Shown piece after piece: positions 1 through 8,906 of a stretch of DNA of 62,515 bases. The number at the start of each line of letters is the position of its first letter. The stretch's first letter is position 1. The notes below the pieces were generated by a model. That model was not told the origin of the DNA, did not search any database, and was given only the letters and a program-made list of their open reading frames with translations. The DNA is taken from the NCBI GenBank assembly GCA_900557195.1, contig USRT01000010.1:1-62515 (forward strand). The letters run 5' to 3'. The DNA is from an uncultured Clostridium sp. Lineage in GTDB: Bacteria; Bacillota; Clostridia; TANB77; CAG-508. The position numbers and the translations under genes were made by a program.

Positions 1-59
1 AATTTTATGTGTCTATTTTTATTTCAAAGTGCGTCACTTAATTTTACCATTTATATAAG

Positions 60-153
60 TTAACCTTTAGAAGCACTTTTACACATAGCAAAATAGAATA
101 GTCCTATATTAGCACCAATAATTAAACCGAATAAATAATCCAAGATAAAACAT
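60..153 (-). CDS. DUF3789-like small membrane protein, recoded (+1 at base 129)
   Basis: A 30-residue single-span membrane protein: an ATG behind a strong AGGAGG site, a hydrophobic glycine-rich helix (MFYLGLFI, then GLIIGANIGLFYFA) and a short basic tail ending KSASKG. The layout matches the tiny DUF3789-type proteins common in Firmicutes; their function is unknown. Read in a single frame the gene stops after 14 codons. Dropping the extra C (forward G129), which sits directly before the GGT codon for Gly9, restores the reading frame to a TAA at 60-62. The span is 94 bases, one more than a multiple of three. Membrane role is inferred from hydrophobicity only. Confidence 0.6.
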
Positions 154-218
154 ATCTTTTCCTCCTAATCCTAATATATACTATTCTATTTTTTATAAAA
201 AGTTAATAATATAAATTT

Positions 219-680
219 TTAATATATCTTCCTATCATTATCTTTATACTTTTTAAATAAATCTATACATTCTTCTCTATCGATTTGTTGTAAGCTTATT
301 AAATCTTCATTTTTACCTTCTAAATACTTGTAAATTATATCATCTCTAAAACCAATACTTGATGCATCTTCTTTTGTACAAGCATAATAGACATTTTTTA
401 TATTGGCCCATATTATTGCAGATAAACACATTGGGCACGGTTCACAGGAAGTGTACAAAATATAATTTGATAAATCATATGTTTTTAATTTTTCACAAGC
501 ATTCCTTATTGCTACAATTTCTGCATGTGCTGTTGGATCATTATTTTTTAGAACTTTATTATTACCTGTAGATATTACATTTCCCTCTTTATCTGTAATA
601 ACTGCACCAAACGGACCTCCTTCATTATTATTTAGTCCATTTTCTGCACTCTCTTTAGCAAGTTTAATATATTTATTCAT
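219..680 (-). CDS. guaD: Guanine deaminase (cytidine deaminase-like fold)
   Basis: 153 residues, the usual length of bacillus-type guanine deaminase, which converts guanine to xanthine in purine salvage. The zinc site is visible: His52-Ala-Glu54 (HAE, Glu the proton shuttle) and Cys82-Pro-Met-Cys85 within SCEPCPMC. The segment after it (DASSIGFRDDIIYKYL) and the short aromatic C-terminus (KIY) resemble GuaD more than tRNA adenosine deaminase TadA, which shares the core. The start at 680 follows a GGAGAG-like site. It is followed, in minus-strand order, by nothing but the tiny membrane gene at 60-153. TadA is the main alternative. Confidence 0.8.
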   Translation of the reverse strand: MNKYIKLAKESAENGLNNNEGGPFGAVITDKEGNVISTGNNKVLKNNDPTAHAEIVAIRNACEKLKTYDLSNYILYTSCEPCPMCLSAIIWANIKNVYYACTKEDASSIGFRDDIIYKYLEGKNEDLISLQQIDREECIDLFKKYKDNDRKIY

Positions 681-710
681 TGTATTCTCTCCTATCTTAT
701 GAATTTTTTA

Positions 711-1268
711 CTATAAATCATAGAAATAACTTGCTTCTAAATCTGCTTCATTTACTAATAACGCAAGTGGATATTTCTTATAAGCAAGCCCAAGTGTTGT
801 ATAGCTTTCTTTTGGCTCTGAAAATCCCATATGCCAACGTATACAATATTTTTCCTCTGGAGTTAATTTTATATATTCTGTTAGCATCATCACAGACTTT
901 TCTCCATGACCATATGGTATTGTATCTTCAACTGTATAATATGGAACTTTTTCCCATTCACCTCTTGCATTTTTAGCATTTCTATAATCTACTTTATAAA
1001 AATTTGCTTTACATATATCATGTAATAAACTAACTATAATTATAGTATCTTCTGGAGCATATAAATCTATTACATTATTTTTTATTTTATAATCTAATAT
1101 TTCATATACTTTCATGCTATGCTCAAGTAATCCACCTTCATGACTTCCATGAAACCTAGTACTTGCAGGTGCTATAAAAAAATCGGTTTTTTCTTCTATA
1201 AATTTTATTAATTCTTCCATTCCTTCTCTATTTGTACTTTTTAGTAATTCTATAAATTTGTCTTTCAT
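711..1268 (-). CDS. HD-domain phosphohydrolase
   Basis: 185 residues of the HD superfamily, metal-dependent phosphohydrolases acting on nucleotides or phosphodiesters. Visible ligands are His50 (EHSMKVYE) and His83-Asp84 (LLHDICKA), with a later conserved-looking W-H pair (CIRWHMGF) that often lies near the substrate pocket in this family. The N-terminal helix and length suggest a stand-alone cytoplasmic enzyme, not a fusion with a nucleic-acid binding domain. The 30-base gap to guaD suggests co-transcription with nucleotide salvage. The substrate cannot be told from sequence. Confidence 0.75.
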   Translation of the reverse strand: MKDKFIELLKSTNREGMEELIKFIEEKTDFFIAPASTRFHGSHEGGLLEHSMKVYEILDYKIKNNVIDLYAPEDTIIIVSLLHDICKANFYKVDYRNAKNARGEWEKVPYYTVEDTIPYGHGEKSVMMLTEYIKLTPEEKYCIRWHMGFSEPKESYTTLGLAYKKYPLALLVNEADLEASYFYDL

Positions 1269-1414
1269 CTTTTTCTCCTTCCATAACTTTAACTGTTATT
1301 ATTAATTTTATCAATCTGAATCTCCTTTAGTTTAAACACTATAACTTTTTAATATTAAAATTTATATCACAAATATATTATAAATACAATAGACTCTTTT
1401 TTAAGCATGTGAAT

Positions 1415-1443
1415 TTGAATATTATGTAAATATATGTTATAAT
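1415..1443 (+). promoter_or_regulatory. Sigma-A type promoter
   Basis: TTGAAT at 1415-1420 and TATAAT at 1438-1443 with 17 bases between. Start of transcription should fall near 1450, giving a leader of about 40 bases before the gene at 1491. Confidence 0.75.
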
Positions 1444-1490
1444 ACACTTAATCGCATAAGCGTGAATATTTTATTAGGAGGATTTTTATT

Positions 1491-1847
1491 ATGTGTAAAC
1501 GGTTAGAACTATCGTTAGCTGATGTTATTTCAGGAAAAATCAAAAATAAGGAAAACTTCTCCATTTCTGCCCAAAGTAGATTTGGAACTAATACAAATGA
1601 GGTTTTCCGTTTCGACTTTGTTCGAAAAATCATCTATCTGGATTACGCCAGAAAAAATAATTGTGACCAAACTGTTTGGTTTCATGAAACCAGAGAATTT
1701 AAAAGGTTTAGTATGGTCACAGACATTCAAAACAATATAAAATTGAATGTTATGCTCGTACCAGAGAACCTCCCTGATAAAGGGCAAACAGCATCAGCTT
1801 TACACTTTGACTTTTTCGCCACTGGCATTGTAGAAAAAGTTGTTTAA
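1491..1847 (+). CDS. Stand-alone small protein of unknown function (ORF A)
   Basis: 118 residues, no recognised family, no signal peptide or membrane segment; mixed charge with several aromatic residues. It is a self-contained unit: strong promoter at 1415-1443, AGGAGG at 1477-1482, and an intrinsic terminator right after the stop. Codon use is richer in C-ending and TCG/GCC codons than the neighbours, which hints at transfer or high expression. Codon 4 is CGG (1500-1502), one of only seven zero-frame CGG codons found in the window; a +1 shift there would give GGT then TAG, so full-length product needs CGG to be read as arginine. Architecture, size and the AAACGGTTA start region resemble the gene at 52901-53260, though the proteins do not align clearly. 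Confidence 0.65.
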   Translation: MCKRLELSLADVISGKIKNKENFSISAQSRFGTNTNEVFRFDFVRKIIYLDYARKNNCDQTVWFHETREFKRFSMVTDIQNNIKLNVMLVPENLPDKGQTASALHFDFFATGIVEKVV

Positions 1848-1857
1848 CCTCAAAACC

Positions 1858-1884
1858 GTGGGCAGTTATTGCCCACTATTTTTT
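1858..1884 (+). terminator. Intrinsic terminator
   Basis: GTGGGCA and TGCCCAC arms (1858-1864 and 1870-1876) with a five-base loop, followed by a T-rich run. Ends the ORF A transcript. Between here and 2235 no gene or structure was seen. Confidence 0.85.
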
Positions 1885-2234
1885 ATATTATATACTATTT
1901 CATACCAAATTATAAATTTGAAATCGTTTCAATATAAGATTTTTTAGATCCTTCATACTACTTGTTTAAATTCATTCATTCTGAAAACTGCTCCAATTAA
2001 TTTAGTATGAATAGTTACTTTTCTCATTACTAGTTAACTATAATTAATATCAAATTACTTTCTTCATAAAAAATATATGTACAACTTTTTTTATTCTGCT
2101 ATAGTTGATTTAAAACTTAAAAGTTCTATTAAAAGTAACTATCAACCACTTCTTCCCTTCCATCTTTAAAATTAAAATTATTTATATTGCATTTTAATTC
2201 ATTCTATGATACAATGTTTTACAATATTAAGCGT

Positions 2235-2453
2235 TTTACAAGAGATTAGTACTAAGCTAAATTTTATATAGAGAGACTATGTGTGGTGGAAATAGTTTAA
2301 AATGGTTTAAGAATCTCCTCTTGAAGCTTTTAGCGAAAGCTAAACCAGGTTATGCTAGGTTATAAGCATTATTAAGTTATACATATATTTCATTATATGT
2401 ATAAATTAAGGTGGCACCACGAAACTCTTCGTCCTTATGTTTTCATAAGGACG
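2235..2453 (+). promoter_or_regulatory. T-box leader of the serS operon
   Basis: A long structured leader with the T-box core AAGGTGGCACCACG at about 2408-2421, the GGTGG-type stem I element near 2284, and the competing terminator (arms 2430-2439 and 2444-2453, then TTTTTGTTTT). Serine codons TCT/TCC occur in the presumed specifier loop near 2311. Uncharged tRNA-Ser would favour the antiterminator and switch on the DUF1653 gene and serS. Confidence 0.9.
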
Positions 2454-2506
2454 TTTTTGTTTTATAAAGTTTTATAGTATTTATATATTTTTAGGAGGTA
2501 ATTATT

Positions 2507-2767
2507 ATGGACAATGAAGTTAAAATTGGCAGAGTGTACAGACACTTTAAAGGAAATTACTATTTCGTAGAAGATGTTGCCTATGATAGTGAAACAAAAG
2601 AAAGAATGGTAGTATATAAAACATTATACGAAAGAGAAGATCATATAAGGACTTGGGTTAGACCAGAGAAAATGTTCTTATCCCCTATTCCAGAAAGACC
2701 CGATAATATAACAGGTCAAACACATAGATTTGAACTTGTAGAAGAATTAGAAAAAAACTACTTATAA
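2507..2767 (+). CDS. DUF1653 family protein
   Basis: 86 residues built almost entirely of one DUF1653 domain: K-I-G-x-V-Y-R-H-F-K-G-N-Y-Y at the start, then VVYKTLYE and WVRPEKMF. Family members are small soluble proteins, often fused or next to other enzymes; the function is unknown. It sits between the T-box and serS, 18 bases ahead of the serS start, so it is controlled by serine charging. Start ATG follows AGGAGG. Confidence 0.8.
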   Translation: MDNEVKIGRVYRHFKGNYYFVEDVAYDSETKERMVVYKTLYEREDHIRTWVRPEKMFLSPIPERPDNITGQTHRFELVEELEKNYL

Positions 2768-2785
2768 TAAAGAGGAGGAAAGATT

Positions 2786-4072
2786 ATGATAGATATTAAA
2801 TTTTTAAGAGAAAATCCAGATATTGTAAAAGAAAATATTAAGAAAAAATTTCAAAACCATAAATTAGTATTAGTAGACGAAGTTATAGAGTTAGACTCTA
2901 AAAACCGTGAAGTAAAACTAAATGGTGATGAATTAAGAAGCAAAAGAAATTCATTAAGCAGTCAAATTGGTGCTCTAATGAAAGAAGGAAAAAAAGATGA
3001 AGCAGAAAAAATCAAACTAGAAGTTCAAAAAATAAACGAAGAACTTGTAGAAAATGAAAAATTAGAAGCTAAATTTTCTGAAGAAATAAAAGCTAGAATG
3101 ATGAAAATTCCTAACATAATGCATGAGTCTGTTCCTATAGGAGAAAATGATAGTAAAAATGTAGAAGTAAAAAAATATGGTGACCCTATAGTCCCTGATT
3201 ATGAAATTCCATATCACGCTGAAATTATGGAAAAATTATCTGGACTTGATTTAGACTCTGCAAGACGTGTAGCTGGAAATGGCTTTTACTATTTAATGGG
3301 TAATATTGCAAGACTTCATTCTAGTATATTATCATATGCAAGAGACTTTATGATTAATAAAGGTTTCACTTACTGTATTCCTCCATACATGATTCGTTCT
3401 GATATAGTCACAGGTGTTATGAGTTTTGAAGAAATGGATGCAATGATGTATAAAATTGAAGGTGAAGACCTATACCTAATTGGAACAAGTGAACATTCAA
3501 TGATTGGTAAATTTAAAGATCAAATATTAAAAAAATCTGACTTGCCTTATACTATGACATCATATTCTCCATGTTTTAGAAAAGAAAAAGGCGCTCATGG
3601 TATTGAAGAACGTGGTGTTTATCGTATACATCAATTTGAAAAACAAGAAATGATTGTTGTTTGCGAACCAGAAGAAAGCTATGATTGGTATGATAAAATG
3701 TGGTCTTATACTGTAGAATTATTTAGAAGTCTAGATATTCCAGTTCGTACATTAGAATGTTGTAGTGGAGATTTAGCAGATTTAAAAGCAAAAAGTGTAG
3801 ATGTAGAAGCTTGGAGTCCAAGACAGAAAAAATATTTTGAAGTTGGAAGTTGTTCTAACTTAACAGATGCTCAAAGTAGACGTCTTGGTATTCGTATTAA
3901 AGGAGAAAAAGGAAACTATTATGCACATACATTAAATAATACTGTAGTTGCTCCACCTCGTATGTTAATTGCTTTCCTTGAAAATAATTATAATGCTGAT
4001 GGAAGTATTAATATTCCAGAAGTTTTAAGACCTTATATGGGTGGTTTAGAAAAGATTACACCTGAAAATTAA
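2786..4072 (+). CDS. serS: Seryl-tRNA synthetase
   Basis: 428 residues, normal for bacterial class II SerRS. Residues 1-110 form the long N-terminal helical arm that binds the tRNA-Ser variable arm (high Lys/Glu coiled coil). Motif 2 is seen around FRKEKGAHG and motif 3 as GLEKITPE-preceding segments including APPRMLIA. The serine-binding loop GTSEHSM and the cysteine pair LECCSGDL are typical of the family. The gene is intact and uses CGT and AGA for arginine with no CGG. Confidence 0.97.
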   Translation: MIDIKFLRENPDIVKENIKKKFQNHKLVLVDEVIELDSKNREVKLNGDELRSKRNSLSSQIGALMKEGKKDEAEKIKLEVQKINEELVENEKLEAKFSEEIKARMMKIPNIMHESVPIGENDSKNVEVKKYGDPIVPDYEIPYHAEIMEKLSGLDLDSARRVAGNGFYYLMGNIARLHSSILSYARDFMINKGFTYCIPPYMIRSDIVTGVMSFEEMDAMMYKIEGEDLYLIGTSEHSMIGKFKDQILKKSDLPYTMTSYSPCFRKEKGAHGIEERGVYRIHQFEKQEMIVVCEPEESYDWYDKMWSYTVELFRSLDIPVRTLECCSGDLADLKAKSVDVEAWSPRQKKYFEVGSCSNLTDAQSRRLGIRIKGEKGNYYAHTLNNTVVAPPRMLIAFLENNYNADGSINIPEVLRPYMGGLEKITPEN

Positions 4073-4172
4073 TTTATATTAAGATTTAGTAGTATAACAG
4101 TTCTTCTTAGATTTAATTATGTAGGACTGTTATCTCTAAATTCACCATAAAATATATTATAGGAGAAAAATT

Positions 4173-4758
4173 ATGCAAATTAAAGAACCAAAATTCGAAA
4201 TATCGGCTGTAAGTCCAAAGCAATATCCAGCAAATCGGATTACCTGAAATAGTATTAGTTGGAAAATCTAATGTTGGTAAATCTTCATTTATTAATACTA
4301 TGATTAACAGAAAAAAACTGGCAAGAACAAGTAGTGAGCCAGGAAAAACAAGACAAATAAATTTTTATAATATGGATAATAAATTCTATTTTGTAGATTT
4401 ACCAGGTTATGGATATAGTAAAATGTCTAAACAGGAACAATCCAAGGTTAATGGTTTTATTGATGAATATTTACATATTAGAAAAAATATTGCTTTAATT
4501 GTATTATTAATCGATATAAGACATACACCAGGTAGTAATGATAGATTAATGTATGATTATATAATTCGTTCTGAACTTCCTTTTATAGTAGTTGCAAATA
4601 AGGCTGATAAAATTGCTGTTACCAAGGTAGATAATGCAGTAAAAGAACTCCAACAAGAATTAAATCCTATTGGAGACTTTACATTTTTACCATTTTCTAG
4701 CGAAAGAAAAATATATACAGAAAATGTATGGAATTGCTTAAATAATTATATTATTTAG
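4173..4758 (+). CDS. engB: Ribosome-biogenesis GTPase EngB/YsxC, recoded (+1 at base 4236)
   Basis: Restored protein of 194 residues, the usual length for this GTPase that matures the 50S subunit. The true start is ATG 4173 behind AGGAG. Codons 1-21 read MQIKEP...QYPAN and then the frame is broken by C4236 placed before the GGA codon of Gly22; after it comes LPEIVLVGKSNVGKSS (G1 P-loop), the G2 threonine region, DLPGYG (G3) and NKAD (G4). In the zero frame a TGA follows two codons after the CGG. No in-frame start codon lies just after the break, and the lost part is needed for the fold, so a truncated protein starting at 4300 would lack the P-loop. The stop overlaps the stop of the convergent gene. 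Confidence 0.9.
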
Positions 4759-5741
4759 TCTTCAAATGGTATAGCAAAATTGTCAAAACATCTATTTCCT
4801 TTTGACAGTTTTGCTACTCCTTTTTCTTCTTCTATTTGTTGCATGATATCTTTCATCATTTTTATTCTTTCCATTACAAACCTTCTAGCAGATTCCCTAT
4901 CAAATCCCGGTTCATCATATTTTTCCAAAATCTCATCAAGTTTACCGCTTTCTAACTGTTCTACTCCTTGTATACAACTTGCCACTTCTTCAGACCTATA
5001 TTCTAATAAATACCTAATCATACACTCTGGTGATATATTCACTCCATGTAAATGTATATAATTTTTTCCAAATAACTCTGTATTATCAAAGCAAGGAGCT
5101 GGTTTTATCCTTTTATTAGTGTTATTTACTATAATTCCCCAATTCTTTGCACTTCTGTCTCTATTTCCTAAAAGATAATCTTGAAACCATATTTTATATT
5201 GTTCACCCATTATTTTATTAACATTTCCCATATATTGAAGTCTTACTTTTTCTCTTTCAATAGCTTCTCTCATGCTTAAGTCATAAAATCTCAAATCTTC
5301 TATATTGTGTGAAATAATATATTTATATTCTCTTCCTTGATAACCTGAACTCATTATTGTATATAAATTGTTACTTTGCATATCGCCAATTACTTCTTCT
5401 CTATTTAATCTATACTGAGGAAAGAAAGAATGTGCTTCTCTATATTCTTCTCCTGGTTGAACAAAAGATCTTGTAAAAGATGTCTTTTGTTCAAGCTCTT
5501 CAAATTTATCAATTCCTAATCTTACTTCTACATTACTTACATTCAAAACACCTGCTATTTCTGATGCAAATAATTCTCTCATATCACCACCATCATAGAA
5601 ATATGGCTGTTTTTCTAATTTTTGATACCAAAGGTCATCATCTGTTCCATCTATGAATTTCATTTTATATATTTGTGTTGCAGTTCCAGTTGATAATCTT
5701 TGTTTTTTAACATTTTTATAATTTAATTTCGTTCTATGCAT
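4755..5741 (-). CDS. HipA-like kinase-fold protein
   Basis: 328 residues. The C-terminal half has a HipA/phosphatidylinositol-kinase-like catalytic signature: YLLGNRDRSAKNWG around residue 190-205, followed by a metal-binding-like CFDNTELFG. In HipA toxins the catalytic loop normally carries a histidine after Asp-Arg; here serine stands there. HipA phosphorylates glutamyl-tRNA synthetase and needs an HTH partner HipB; no hipB lies next to it, though gltX is 2.2 kb downstream on the same strand. The start overlaps the end of the PHP gene by eight bases, so the two are translationally coupled. Function as a toxin is doubtful; a protein or small-molecule kinase is possible. Confidence 0.6.
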   Translation of the reverse strand: MHRTKLNYKNVKKQRLSTGTATQIYKMKFIDGTDDDLWYQKLEKQPYFYDGGDMRELFASEIAGVLNVSNVEVRLGIDKFEELEQKTSFTRSFVQPGEEYREAHSFFPQYRLNREEVIGDMQSNNLYTIMSSGYQGREYKYIISHNIEDLRFYDLSMREAIEREKVRLQYMGNVNKIMGEQYKIWFQDYLLGNRDRSAKNWGIIVNNTNKRIKPAPCFDNTELFGKNYIHLHGVNISPECMIRYLLEYRSEEVASCIQGVEQLESGKLDEILEKYDEPGFDRESARRFVMERIKMMKDIMQQIEEEKGVAKLSKGNRCFDNFAIPFED

Positions 5742-6624
5742 GAATAATTTCTCCTTCTCTTTCTCTTTGTATTTTTCTTATCTCATTATTTAAATTTGCC
5801 ATTATTTCTATATCAGATACATTTAGATTATCGTCTAATCCAGAAACAACTTCTACACTACTCTCTCTATGATAATCTGATCCCACAGTATATATCATTC
5901 CTTTTTCTTGCGCAATTTTCTTATACCTAATCATCTGTTCATTTGTATGTGAACTATGCATTGCTTCTATTCCTACTAATCCTATATCTTTTAATCTAGT
6001 AATAATACTCTCTTCTAATTCATTTCCATACCTTGCAATAGTCTTTCCCGGATGTGCCATAATAGGTACTCCTCCACAACTTCTTATTAAATTTATTGCT
6101 TCTTCTACACTTAGACAATAAGTTATATTTTTATAGTCAAAATATTCAAATATTTGCGCTTTTGTAACACCTTGTTCATATAAAAATCTCATAATACTAC
6201 TATCATTTATAAACTTATGACCTATATGTCTCTCTATATCAGAAATACTAGCATCTAAACCAGATGCTTTTACTTTATCTAATAGTCTATTTATACTATC
6301 ATCTTTTAGTCTTTTTACAAAAGCTAATTCTTCTGCCATTCTCTTTTTATCATTAAATCCATAACCTAAAATATGAACTCTTTTATATTGTTTACCTGAA
6401 TTTTTCAAAAAGGTATCTATTTGTGTTTCTATTTCAACTCCATTTGTAACATTTATACCTTCTCTTAATGCTATTTTGTTAAATTCTTCTAAATTAGAAA
6501 TAGTATCATGGTCTGTTAAAGAAATATATTTAGCTCTTTTCTCTTTAGCAATTTTTATTAATTCTTCTGGTGTATGATTTCCATCTGATGCATTACTATG
6601 CATATGTAAATCAATAAATCCCAT
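5734..6624 (-). CDS. PHP-domain phosphoesterase (RNase AM/TrpH family)
   Basis: 296 residues with the PHP metal-binding motifs in order: HMHSNASDG at residue 7-15, TDHDT at about 39-43, a glutamate (GVEIETQ) near 62, the MAHPGKT segment near 190, and SDYHRE near 250. This family includes 5'-3' exoribonucleases that act on short RNA and nucleotide 3',5'-bisphosphates. It overlaps the HipA-like gene and lies six bases after the DUF951 gene, forming one operon. Confidence 0.85.
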   Translation of the reverse strand: MGFIDLHMHSNASDGNHTPEELIKIAKEKRAKYISLTDHDTISNLEEFNKIALREGINVTNGVEIETQIDTFLKNSGKQYKRVHILGYGFNDKKRMAEELAFVKRLKDDSINRLLDKVKASGLDASISDIERHIGHKFINDSSIMRFLYEQGVTKAQIFEYFDYKNITYCLSVEEAINLIRSCGGVPIMAHPGKTIARYGNELEESIITRLKDIGLVGIEAMHSSHTNEQMIRYKKIAQEKGMIYTVGSDYHRESSVEVVSGLDDNLNVSDIEIMANLNNEIRKIQREREGEIIHA

Positions 6625-6630
6625 AATTTA

Positions 6631-6813
6631 TTACTCCTTTTCAATTTTCTTAGTTATAGACTTAAGCGCTTTTTGTCTCTCTAATACAATAACATGTCCA
6701 CAACCTAAACACTTTAATTTAAAGTCCACTCCAACTCTAGTAATTTCCCACAATTTACTTCCACAAGGATGTTGTTTTTTAGTTCTTACAATATCTCCAA
6801 TATTATATTCCAT
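6631..6813 (-). CDS. DUF951 family protein
   Basis: 60 residues matching the small DUF951 family of Firmicutes: KKQHPCGS near the start and KCLGCGH in the middle, giving three cysteines that could bind a metal, between short beta-rich segments (RVGVDFKLK). Role unknown; often found near chromosome-partition or tRNA-synthetase genes. Start follows GGAGGAG. Confidence 0.85.
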   Translation of the reverse strand: MEYNIGDIVRTKKQHPCGSKLWEITRVGVDFKLKCLGCGHVIVLERQKALKSITKKIEKE

Positions 6814-6898
6814 TCTCTCCTCCTATAACTAGCAATATATCATGCTATTAACAAATTTACAATATAAATTTCATATAAATAACAATTAATAATTCCAT

Positions 6899-7084
6899 AA
6901 AAGCACTTACTAGCCTAGTCAAGGTGTATATATTTATAAATTTAAACCAATCGCCGATGGTACACATTTAGCCATTTCTTCCCAAATTACCTGCGTGGTA
7001 TAAAATTTATTATTGTCACTTACTGACACGCTTCAAGATTGGTTTAATTTTATAAATATATACACCTTGACTAGGCGGTAACAT
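6899..7084. repeat. Structured repeat element, copy E1
   Basis: About 186 nt with conserved ends (AAAAGCACTTACTAGC at 6899-6914; GCGGTAACAT at the other end), a perfect 28-base-pair stem (6913-6940 with 7049-7076) extended by TTTAAACCAATC/GATTGGTTTAA, and conserved inner blocks CGATGGTAC, CTGCGTGGTATAAAA and CACGCTTCAAGATTGG. An inner pairing GCGTG/CACGC and a small TGTCA-GTAAG-TGACA hairpin are also visible. The ends and core match the element at 18969-19150, while the stem sequence differs. Fills most of the 398-base gap between the DUF951 gene and gltX. Confidence 0.75.
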
Positions 7085-7211
7085 CATTTTTAACAAAAAA
7101 AAACATGAATAATACAAAAAAATTGAAAAATATAAACATCAAGCATCTTTATTATTGCACAAATACTTTAACCTTTATATTTTTCAATATTCTAAAACTA
7201 TTTTAATAATC

Positions 7212-8859
7212 TTATTTTACTAATTTATTAAATCTCTCTACAACTCTATCTTTTCCTAAAACTTTCATTATTTCATATAAATCTGGAGTATTTTGTCTTT
7301 TGGTTAAACAAACTCTAAGTACAGTACTAATATCACCTACATGACCTGGCCACTTTTCTGGTTCTTGCTTATATTCTTTTACTTCTCTTGCATAACCTAA
7401 TTCTTCTGCTAAGTCTTTAATTTTATTAAACCATGTTTGTTTATCATCTGATTCATCATAATATTTTTCTACATATAATTTTACTATTTTAGAAATTTCA
7501 TTTTCATCTGAAATTGTTCCAAATAAATATTCTGAAATTTCATCAAATTTATCATCATACATATAAATAATATTATCTTTTAAATCTGACCATTTTGAAA
7601 TATCTTTTCTTGGTTTACTATTTCCTCTTTCAATTCCTAGAACCTTTAGAGCATAATCTTTGTCTTCAAGCATTCTAGTTAGTTCACTATCATACTTTTC
7701 AGCCCATTTTAATGCTTCATTATAAACTCTTTCTGCAGAATATTTTGATATTACATTTTTAGATACATCTAATAATTTTACCATATCAAATAAAGCTCCA
7801 CTAACACTCATCTTGTTTAACTGAAAATCAAATTCATTAATAGGTTTATCTGGATTTTGTTTTCTCCAATTTTCAAATGTTGAATTTGCTATATTCATTA
7901 AATATTCATCTACAGATTGTGAAGGAATTCCTTCTTCATGGTAATATCCGAACAGCTGCTTCTGGATCTTTTCTTTTACTTATTTTTCTCTTCTTTCCAT
8001 TATCTTCTTTCATGATTGGCGCATAATGAGCATATTTTGGAGCCTTAAACCCTAATTCATAAAATAATTGTAAATGAATTGGAATAGAAGACACCCATTC
8101 ATCACAACGAATTACATGTGTTGTTCTCATTAGATGATCATCTACTACATGTGCAAAATGATATGTTGGAAGTCCATCTCCCTTTATTATAACTATATCT
8201 AAATCATTTTCTGGAAACTCTATGTTTCCTTTTATAACATCTTTATGCTTTATTTTTTTGTCTTCTCTTCCAGGAGATTTAAAACGAATTACGAATTTTT
8301 CTCCATTTTTTATTTTTTCTGCAGCATCTTCTACTGATAAGTTTCTATATTTAGCCCAAACACCATAATATCCTGGTCTAATTTTAGCATCTTCTTGTTT
8401 CTTTCTTAATTCTTCTAATTCTTCTGAACTTGCAAAACAAGGATATGCTTTTCCTTGTGCTAATAAGTATTTTGCATATGCTTTATAAATTTCTCCTCTT
8501 TCGCTTTGTTTATATGGACCATAATTTCCTTTTTCATCAGTATCAGAAATCATTCCTTCATCAAATTCTATATCACAATTTTTTAAAGACTCTACTATTT
8601 CTATAACGCCATTTTCTATTTCTCTTTTTTGATCTGTATCTTCTACTCTTAGGTATAATACACCATTACTTTTCTTAGTTAATACACTTTCTAATACACA
8701 TTGATACAATCCACCAATATGAACATATCCTGTTGGGCTTGGAGCATATCTTGTAACAACTGCTCCTTCTGGCAAATTTCTCATTGGATATTTTTCTTCA
8801 TAATATGAAATATCCTTTACATCTGGATATATCAAATTTGCTAAATCTTTATAATCCAT
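7212..8859 (-). CDS. gltX: Glutamyl-tRNA synthetase, recoded (+1 at base 7950)
   Basis: Restored protein of 548 residues. Class I motifs: HIGG (HIGH equivalent) near residue 47 in SPTGYVHIGG and KISKR (KMSKS equivalent) near 294. The catalytic half ends with KDPEAAV, then forward G7950 (C on the coding strand) interrupts the gene directly before the GGA codon of Gly304; the next residues YYHEEGIPSQSVDEYL lead into the anticodon-binding half. In the zero frame a TGA follows three codons on. Length 1648 is one more than a multiple of three. GluRS is normally essential, so simple inactivation is unlikely unless a second copy exists. Confidence 0.92.
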
Positions 8860-8906
8860 ATAGTATCCCCTCTCTATTTATCTATTTTTTATTATTTTAT
8901 TAGATA

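Noticed and set aside
6899..7084. Group II intron or intein remnant
   Set aside because: No GUGYG start, domain V hairpin or coding part; the element is too short.
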